A model generated the notes under the pieces. That model searched no databases and was not told the origin of the DNA. It saw nothing but the letters and a program-made list of their open reading frames with translations. Shown here piece after piece: positions 1-4,362 of a DNA stretch of 6,166 nucleotides. Position 1 is the first letter of the stretch. The number at the start of each line of letters is the position of its first letter. The DNA lies in contig JALSHX010000027.1 of the NCBI GenBank assembly GCA_026982025.1, positions 1 to 6,166 of the forward strand, given 5' to 3'. Position numbers and translations under genes: made by a program. Origin of the DNA: Aquificaceae bacterium. Lineage in GTDB: Bacteria; Aquificota; Aquificia; Aquificales; Aquificaceae.

Positions 1-1
1 C

Positions 2-1633
2 TCGCAGGCAAACATACAGCTTGCAATGAACCACATGAACACCAGCAACGACGATGATGCTGAGGAGGAGATTGCCCTCGCTCTCAACATAAATAAGGAA
101 ACACAGGTAGTCATAAACAGGGGGAACATAGTTGATCAGGACAACAACAACAACTCCGTTCAGCTCAATGACAACGCCCAGAGGGGAGCTTCCGGAGGAA
201 AGGATGACAACGATGAGGCAACTTCCGCCCTCTTCATTGCCAACGCAGCTATTTCCTCCGTTAACAACGCCATAAGCGTCTTTGTGGCGGGAGATGTTTC
301 CGGAACCGAGGGAGGACAGCTGAACAAGCAGAGCGCCCTTAATATGGGCAACTATGCTGAGGCTCAGGCAGGTGAAGCGCCCGTTGCGGTAGCAGGAAAC
401 GGTGAAACCGGACCAACCCAGCTCATATGGAATGAATACGGTGAAGAAACCGACGACGGAATTGACCCCTACACCATAACGGATCAGGACAACAACAACA
501 ACTCCGTTCAGCTCAACGACAACGCCCAGAGGGGAGCAATAGCCCTCCAGATGTACAACGTTGCGAACTCCGCCTACAACACCGCCTTTAACGCCATATC
601 GGTGGGAGATGTATCAGAAAGCTCAATAGGTCAGACCAACGAGCAGGGTGCGGAAAACCACGTGAACATTGCCAAGGCTGAGGCAATGAACGGAACGGCC
701 ATTGCAGGCAACCTCAATAAGCAAACTCAGAATGTTCACAACGCGGTAGGGGAGGAATTTGACGGATTTGCGGTCATTGAGGACCAGGACAACAACAACA
801 ACTCCGTTCAGCTCAACAACAACGCTCAGAGAGACGCGTCAGCTCTTGATATGACCAACTCAGCCATATCTGCAGGAAACACGGGCATCAATGTTATGAG
901 CACCGGATCCGTCAGCACAAGCACCCTCTCTCAGCTCAACTCCCAGAGTGCGAGAAACTTTGATAACGAGGCTTATGCATACACCGGAGACCCGGATGCC
1001 AACACAACCGCCATTGCAGGAAACGCTGAGATCAATGAGAATCCCGGACAGTACATTCACACCGTTCACGCCACTGTCATTGAGCAGGACAACAACAACA
1101 ACTCCGTTCAGCTCAACGACAACGCCCAGAGGGATGCTTCGGTGCTGAGCGGTATTAACATGGCTCAGTCCGCCGTCAACTCGGGAATAAACATTCTCTT
1201 TATTGACGGTGATGTGGCGGACAGCGAAGTAAATCAGACCAATATGCAGTATGCCAGCAACCACAACAACTTTGCCACCGCAGACGGAGTGGCGGTTGCG
1301 GTTAACCTCAACAAACAAAAGCAGGTAATTGACAACTGCTTCTGCTCGGACTTCTCGGACACCGATCAGGACAACAACATGAACTCCGTTCAGCTCAACG
1401 ACAACGCCCAGAGAGGCCTGAAGGGCTGGATAATGGTTAACGCGGCTACATCTGCCGTGAACGCAGGAACCAACATAGCGGTGGTATCCGGTTCCGTCAG
1501 CGGCTCCTCCTTCACCCAGACCAATGTCCAGACGGCGATCAACTTCTCCAACAAGGCTTCCGGAAAGATCGCCGTCACGGGCAACTGGGAGGGGGTCATG
1601 CCGTTCCCCGTACTGCTTGACCTTGATTTTTGA
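2..1633 (+). CDS. Large Asn/Gln-rich repeat protein, candidate functional-amyloid or surface-fibre subunit (5' end outside window)
   Basis: The frame is open from base 2 with no stop, and the residues before the first in-window ATG (SQANIQLA) already fit the repeat pattern, so ATG 26 is internal and the true start lies upstream. About 543 residues are visible. They form five full repeats of roughly 94-116 aa plus the end of an earlier one. Each repeat opens with a core like DQDNNNNSVQLNDNAQRGA, continues with an N-x-A-x-S-A-x-N-x-x-x-N block ending in a G-x-V turn, then an S-x3-Q-x-N-x-Q-x-A-x-N block, and closes with an AGN-x-NKQ-like segment. The protein is acidic, very rich in N/Q/A/S, and has only two cysteines, in one C-F-C motif near base 1337. 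It ends in LDLDF. Regular N/Q ladders with alternating hydrophobic residues are typical of cross-beta or beta-solenoid fibre proteins such as FapC and curlin. The downstream C39 peptidase and outer-membrane barrel support a secreted fibre subunit. An adhesin of another type remains possible. Confidence 0.75.
   Translation, partial: SQANIQLAMNHMNTSNDDDAEEEIALALNINKETQVVINRGNIVDQDNNNNSVQLNDNAQRGASGGKDDNDEATSALFIANAAISSVNNAISVFVAGDVSGTEGGQLNKQSALNMGNYAEAQAGEAPVAVAGNGETGPTQLIWNEYGEETDDGIDPYTITDQDNNNNSVQLNDNAQRGAIALQMYNVANSAYNTAFNAISVGDVSESSIGQTNEQGAENHVNIAKAEAMNGTAIAGNLNKQTQNVHNAVGEEFDGFAVIEDQDNNNNSVQLNNNAQRDASALDMTNSAISAGNTGINVMSTGSVSTSTLSQLNSQSARNFDNEAYAYTGDPDANTTAIAGNAEINENPGQYIHTVHATVIEQDNNNNSVQLNDNAQRDASVLSGINMAQSAVNSGINILFIDGDVADSEVNQTNMQYASNHNNFATADGVAVAVNLNKQKQVIDNCFCSDFSDTDQDNNMNSVQLNDNAQRGLKGWIMVNAATSAVNAGTNIAVVSGSVSGSSFTQTNVQTAINFSNKASGKIAVTGNWEGVMPFPVLLDLDF
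134..1633 (+). repeat. Tandem protein-coding repeat array, five units with a near-identical 57-base core
   Basis: Core copies lie at 134-190, 482-538, 782-838, 1082-1138 and 1364-1420. The periods are 348, 300, 300 and 282 bases, all multiples of three, so the frame is kept. Copies 1-4 share an identical 32-base stretch that includes an (AAC)n run. Copies 2 and 4 are identical over 49 bases. The fifth copy has ATG in place of one AAC codon (NNMN instead of NNNN). The roughly 230-290 bases between cores are much more diverged and vary in length, mainly in a linker just before the next core. Confidence 0.9.
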
Positions 1634-1640
1634 ATTTAAT

Positions 1641-1668
1641 GGGGGGTTCCCCTTCCCCCCTCTTTTTT
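1641..1668 (+). terminator. Intrinsic terminator or attenuator after the repeat-protein gene
   Basis: Six G (1641-1646) can pair with six C (1655-1660) across an 8-base loop, and the stem is followed by TCTTTTTT (1661-1668). It begins seven bases after the TGA of the repeat protein. The next gene starts at 1682 on the same strand with its own Shine-Dalgarno, and no convincing new promoter fits the gap. Partial readthrough, giving much subunit mRNA and less accessory mRNA, is therefore more likely than full termination (inference). Confidence 0.7.
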
Positions 1669-1670
1669 AC

Positions 1671-1676
1671 TGGAGG
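1671..1676 (+). promoter_or_regulatory. Shine-Dalgarno for the 108-aa secreted protein
   Basis: TGGAGG, five bases upstream of ATG 1682. It fixes the start of the small gene that follows the terminator-like hairpin. Confidence 0.7.
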
Positions 1677-1681
1677 CAAGG

Positions 1682-2008
1682 ATGAGGAAGCTGGCGGTCA
1701 CGGGAGCGCTGATAACGGCGGGAATAGCTATGGGCGAGCCTAAATTTCTCGTTTCCTTCGGAGACGGGGGTCTCAAGAAGTACGAGATAGTTGACAACAC
1801 CTGTTATGTTTACACCATCAAGTATCCCAAGAAGGATACTGACCTTCCCAAAATCATGAACGATGTCCTTGTCTCCAGCGTGATTAATGCCCAGAGGCAG
1901 TACGGAAAGAAGGGAAACGGATTTATCAACATCCGGATATCCTGGCAGGTGGTTGAGAGAAAGAGGCTCATTTATCAGGTTTGCGGAGACATCATCAGGA
2001 GGAAGTGA
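1682..2008 (+). CDS. Small secreted protein of unknown family (108 aa) in the fibre operon
   Basis: I do not recognise this family. The first ~18 residues (MRK followed by an Ala/Gly/Ile-rich stretch ending AMG before EP) look like a short Sec signal peptide, so the mature part is about 90 residues and acts outside the cytoplasm. The mature part alternates hydrophobic and polar residues, as in a mainly beta fold. It has exactly two cysteines (residues 41 and 101) that could form one disulfide, and a basic C-terminus (RRK). The SD TGGAGG supports ATG 1682. Its stop is separated by one base from the next ATG, which places it in the same operon as the repeat paralogue, the C39 peptidase and the barrel. 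By position it could be an assembly or chaperone factor, in the way that CsgE/CsgF or FapE accompany their amyloids, but no sequence similarity to these is claimed. Confidence 0.75.
   Translation: MRKLAVTGALITAGIAMGEPKFLVSFGDGGLKKYEIVDNTCYVYTIKYPKKDTDLPKIMNDVLVSSVINAQRQYGKKGNGFINIRISWQVVERKRLIYQVCGDIIRRK
1997..2002 (+). promoter_or_regulatory. Shine-Dalgarno deciding the start of the 136-aa protein
   Basis: A perfect AGGAGG lies seven bases upstream of ATG 2010, inside the end of the preceding gene. It selects ATG 2010 over the in-frame upstream ATG at 1887, which would put 41 residues translated from overlapping sequence in front of a clear signal peptide. Confidence 0.85.
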
Positions 2009-2009
2009 A

Positions 2010-2420
2010 ATGAAAAAGTGGCTGGTAAAAATATTCTCAATAAGCTCCTTGATTTTCTTTACTTCGGTACCCGCAAAATCCGGGGATCTGGTGCTGCTGA
2101 GTGATGAGGAGCTTGACGGTATCTACGCTCAGGGTCTTAACATTGTAGCGGGAGCTGTCAGCGACATAGTGGACAGCACGCTGGGTAGCGTGGTTCAGGC
2201 TATACCTCTGGACGGATTCGTTAACCTGAACGGTTCCGTTCTGATAACGGACAACGCCCAGAACGGCGCCTGGAACCCTGTTAACGCTGCCAACTCGGCG
2301 GTCAATAACTCCTACAACATCTTCATCATCATAGAGTCGGAGCTCGTCAATCCCGAATTCAACATAAACACCATACTTGACGCAATAAACGGCAGCACCC
2401 TGGGAGGAACCGTTCAATGA
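2010..2420 (+). CDS. Secreted single-repeat paralogue of the fibre protein with a double-glycine-like leader motif (136 aa)
   Basis: Starting at ATG 2010, the protein has a Sec signal peptide (MKKWLVK, a hydrophobic stretch, then VPAKS before GD around residue 24). This is followed at once by LSDEELDGIYAQ|G (residues 30-42). That matches the C39-peptidase leader pattern L-S-x-x-E-L-x-x-I-x-G-G, with Ala-Gln in place of Gly-Gly. Residues ~71-108 contain DNAQNGAWNPVNAANSAVNN, clearly related to the DNAQRG...VNAATSAVNAGTNI part of the large repeat protein's last unit. So this looks like a one-repeat member of the same family, comparable to the minor subunits FapB or CsgB that nucleate or anchor fibres (inference). 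Its stop overlaps the start of the C39 peptidase gene (ATGA), indicating translational coupling. It has no cysteines and ends GGTVQ. An alternative is a small non-fibre substrate of the same export path. Confidence 0.8.
   Translation: MKKWLVKIFSISSLIFFTSVPAKSGDLVLLSDEELDGIYAQGLNIVAGAVSDIVDSTLGSVVQAIPLDGFVNLNGSVLITDNAQNGAWNPVNAANSAVNNSYNIFIIIESELVNPEFNINTILDAINGSTLGGTVQ
2403..2407 (+). promoter_or_regulatory. Shine-Dalgarno for the C39 peptidase gene
   Basis: GGAGG, nine bases upstream of ATG 2417 and inside the 3' end of the preceding gene. Together with the 4-base ATGA overlap it supports coupled translation. Confidence 0.65.
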
Positions 2421-3130
2421 AAGGGTTCTCCCTCCTCCCCCTCTTTATTGGTTCCTTAATGCTACTTTCCTGCGCTTACGTGCCGGGAAAAGGAAGCTCG
2501 GTATATGTTAATCCGGGCGTCCACCCGGGCTTAAGTCCAAGTATGAGAGTTTCGGTAAAACCCGTCTCCGAGATCAAGTTTGACAGGATAGTGAAACAGC
2601 ACCTTGACTACTCCTGCGGTTCTGCCACCGTAGCAACAATATTCAACTACTACCTCGGAATTGAGATGGATGAACACGATGTCCTCAAAAAGATGTTTGA
2701 GGTAGGCAACAAGGAAAAGATAATCAAGCGCAGGGGCTTTTCTCTTCTTGACATGAAAAAGTTTGCAGAAACCATGGGCTACAGAGCATACGGTGTAAAA
2801 ACCAACCTTGAAACACTTGCAGGGCTGAAAAAACCCGCAGTCGTAACAATTGTCATAGGAAACTACAAACACTTTGTCGTTTTCAGGGGCGTTTACAAGG
2901 GAAGAGTTTTTATAGCGGACCCTGCATTCGGACACACCGTTTTGAATCCCGAAGACTTTAAAAAAATCTGGTACAGAAACATAGCGCTGATCATTGAGCC
3001 TCGCGATGAGAATCAGCCGAACGGACTTGAGATAACGGAAGCGGACCTCAAAACCGTGAGTGCGGGTACCCTGAGGGGTGAGCTGATACCGCCCGTTTTG
3101 CCTGTGTACAGAAACTTTACAGACTTTTAA
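2417..3130 (+). CDS. C39-family cysteine peptidase, probable lipoprotein, FapD-like (237 aa)
   Basis: C39 peptidases are papain-like cysteine proteases best known for cutting double-glycine leaders. Stand-alone, exported versions such as FapD occur in amyloid-secretion operons. The core here is QHLDYSCGSATVATIFNYYL, with the oxyanion Gln61 and nucleophile Cys67 in the usual Q-x5-C-G spacing. His152 (NYKHFVVF) and Asp168 (FIADPAFG) complete the catalytic set. There is no ABC-transporter part, so this is a free peptidase. The N-terminus is hydrophobic and ends in LLSC (Cys19), a good lipobox, so it is probably anchored in a membrane facing the periplasm. The ~40 residues after the catalytic domain contain ITEADLKTVSAG, which resembles a leader motif itself. 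It overlaps the preceding gene by four bases and abuts the barrel gene. The likely substrate is the neighbouring leader-bearing 136-aa protein and perhaps the N-terminus of the large repeat protein, which lies outside the window. Confidence 0.9.
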   Translation: MKGFSLLPLFIGSLMLLSCAYVPGKGSSVYVNPGVHPGLSPSMRVSVKPVSEIKFDRIVKQHLDYSCGSATVATIFNYYLGIEMDEHDVLKKMFEVGNKEKIIKRRGFSLLDMKKFAETMGYRAYGVKTNLETLAGLKKPAVVTIVIGNYKHFVVFRGVYKGRVFIADPAFGHTVLNPEDFKKIWYRNIALIIEPRDENQPNGLEITEADLKTVSAGTLRGELIPPVLPVYRNFTDF

Positions 3131-4162
3131 ATGAAGATAAAAACACTTCTCCTTCTGCCTGCATTGAGTTTGTTCAGTTTATACTTTGCAGTTGCTCAGG
3201 AGGGAACCACCGGCTCCATAAGACCCGAGCAGGCTTTAACTCAGTTTGAGAGGGATTATGTTCTTCTCAAACAGTGGGAATTTGAGTTTGAGGAGAATAT
3301 ATCCTACACCTTTTACTCAGCAAATCAGATATTCCTTGAGAGCTTTGCCATTCTTGACCCGGTTTTCCTCACCCTCGGAAAGTTCGGTATAGAAAGTGCA
3401 AGGAGGCACATATTTGTTAACACCTTTTACCTAAGGGTGGGTCTTCTTAAGAACCTTCAGTTTGAGACGAGCGTTCCGCTCGTTTACAGATACGACATGG
3501 TTTCCGTAGCGGCGGGAGGCGGAGGTGCCGCGGATAGGGAGAGGAGTATGGACAGGGCAGGTCTTGGAGACATAGCCTTCAGCTTCAGCCTCCAGCCGAT
3601 AAAGGAAACTGCCACTAGACCCGCAATGGTTGTCAATGCAGGTTACAAGACCCGGACCGGAATAGGTCCCTTTGAAATAGATCCGGAAAGACAGCTCCCC
3701 ACGGGTAGCGGTTACGATTCCGCAAGAATAGGATTAAACCTTATTAAAAGTGTTGATCCAGCAGTGATTTACGGTGGAGTAGGATATATATACAACATCC
3801 CTGTTAGGATCAACAGGACCATAAAGGCGAGTGTTCCCGGACAGACCACTCCTCAGACGGTTTACTTCAAGGAGCTTGATCCCGGAGACTCATTTACCTT
3901 CAATCTCGGGATGGCTTATGCTTTGAGCTACACCACATCCGTTAACTTTCAGTACATGCAAACCTACACCCTCCTTTCAAGGATACACACCGATCAGACC
4001 ATCGGGTTCGTTCCCAACTCCATCCTCAATTCAGCCCTTTTTAAGATCGGCGCGGGCATAACGATGGGTAAGAATATACCCGTCAACTTCGGCTTATATA
4101 TAGGATTGACGAAGGACGCGCCGGATTACGTGATTGAGTTCAGAGTCCCCGTAAAGTTCTGA
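3131..4162 (+). CDS. Outer-membrane beta-barrel protein, putative fibre-subunit secretion channel (343 aa)
   Basis: A Sec signal peptide (MKIK, a Leu-rich stretch, AVA|Q at residues 20-23) is followed by a ~30-residue, probably helical segment (PEQALTQFERDYVLLKQW). After that come many amphipathic beta strands separated by G/D/N-rich turns, for example GLGDIAFSFSLQP, DSARIGLNLI and DSFTFNLGMAYALSY. The chain ends in VPVKF, with the terminal Phe preferred by the BAM machinery. The style matches proteobacterial outer-membrane 'transporter' proteins (MetA/phenol-degradation-like barrels) often found beside C39 peptidases. It also fits the role of FapF, though it lacks FapF's long N-terminal coiled coil, and the short helix could be a reduced plug. 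A loop with four consecutive Gly lies near residues 129-132. The ATG follows the TAA of the peptidase directly and no Shine-Dalgarno is visible, so translation probably depends on reinitiation. A general porin or solute channel is the main alternative. Confidence 0.8.
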   Translation: MKIKTLLLLPALSLFSLYFAVAQEGTTGSIRPEQALTQFERDYVLLKQWEFEFEENISYTFYSANQIFLESFAILDPVFLTLGKFGIESARRHIFVNTFYLRVGLLKNLQFETSVPLVYRYDMVSVAAGGGGAADRERSMDRAGLGDIAFSFSLQPIKETATRPAMVVNAGYKTRTGIGPFEIDPERQLPTGSGYDSARIGLNLIKSVDPAVIYGGVGYIYNIPVRINRTIKASVPGQTTPQTVYFKELDPGDSFTFNLGMAYALSYTTSVNFQYMQTYTLLSRIHTDQTIGFVPNSILNSALFKIGAGITMGKNIPVNFGLYIGLTKDAPDYVIEFRVPVKF

Positions 4163-4175
4163 TCCTGTAATGTTC

Positions 4176-4196
4176 TTTGACACTGTCAAAATTTTT
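4176..4196 (+). terminator. Perfect 15-bp palindrome followed by a T-run: weak terminator or operator
   Basis: TTTGACACTGTCAAA (4176-4190) is a perfect palindrome around C4183. As RNA it gives a 6-bp stem with a 3-base loop, followed by ATTTTT. It starts 13 bases after the barrel gene's stop, where an operon terminator is expected. The stem is A/T-rich for a presumed thermophile. An activator or repressor site is an equally reasonable reading. Confidence 0.45.
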
Positions 4197-4293
4197 AACG
4201 ACCGTTCAAAACCCGATTAATTAAGGATCGCGGGCTTAATTGACACCTCCGTGTAATTTTATTTGACATGCGGTCTTGGAATGTTATCCCCTG

Positions 4294-4325
4294 AGCCTTT
4301 ACTTTCAAGGCTTTAGCCCTTTTTC
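4294..4325 (+). other. Small hairpin with a delayed T-run upstream of the sigma-54 promoter
   Basis: AGCCTT (4294-4299) pairs with AAGGCT (4307-4312) across a 7-base loop. A TTTTT run comes only at 4321-4325, eight bases after the stem. It could be a backup terminator for the upstream operon, but the spacing to the T-run is poor. Confidence 0.25.
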
Positions 4326-4331
4326 TGATTT

Positions 4332-4347
4332 TGGCATAAAACTTGCA
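4332..4347 (+). promoter_or_regulatory. Sigma-54 (-24/-12) promoter of the cellulose-synthase-like gene
   Basis: TGGCATAAAACTTGCA matches the RpoN consensus TGGCAC-N5-TTGCA. The GG and GC dinucleotides are exactly 12 bases apart, and the only deviation in the core is T for C at the sixth position. The transcript should start about 11-12 bases after the GC, near 4357, which is downstream of ATG 4348. Transcription from it would require an enhancer-binding activator with ATPase activity. Confidence 0.7.
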
Positions 4348-4362
4348 ATGAAAACGGGCAGG

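Larger units (their letters stand above)
4163..4331. other. Intergenic control region between the fibre operon and the polysaccharide synthase
   Basis: There is no credible gene here. Besides the palindrome at 4176-4190, TTGACA recurs at 4240-4245 (inside the imperfect dyad TTGACACctccGTGTAA, 4240-4256) and at 4263-4268. A 7-base inverted repeat AATTAAG/CTTAATT spans 4219-4241. None of the TTGACA boxes has a good -10 at 16-18 bases, so they look more like protein-binding sites than sigma-70 promoters. Confidence 0.4.

Noticed and set aside
6..25. A second -24/-12-like sequence (AGGCA ... TTGCA) at the window start
   Set aside because: The GG and GC pairs are 16 rather than 12 bases apart, and the sequence is inside coding sequence.
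26..28. ATG 26 as the start of the repeat protein
   Set aside because: The frame is open to the window edge, the preceding residues fit the repeat pattern, and no signal peptide follows. It is an internal Met.
141..156. (AAC)n run as a phase-variation tract
   Set aside because: A trinucleotide repeat changes Asn number without shifting frame, so it cannot switch the gene on and off.
948..1148. 66-residue + strand frame rich in Thr
   Set aside because: It is an out-of-frame reading of the AAC-rich repeats in the large gene.
860..1318. 152-residue reading frame on the - strand
   Set aside because: It lies entirely antisense to the repeat array. Its Val-rich runs are just the reverse complement of the AAC repeats.
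1887..2009. N-terminal extension of the 136-aa protein from ATG 1887
   Set aside because: It overlaps the preceding gene in another frame. ATG 2010 has a perfect Shine-Dalgarno and starts a clean signal peptide.
2037..2935. Two - strand frames (2037-2417 and 2531-2935)
   Set aside because: They are antisense to genes with clear motifs, and have no recognisable domains or supported starts.
1..4162. CRISPR-like array suggested by regularly spaced near-identical repeats
   Set aside because: The repeats code in frame, the spacing is ~300 bases, and the units between them are homologous to each other, unlike spacers.
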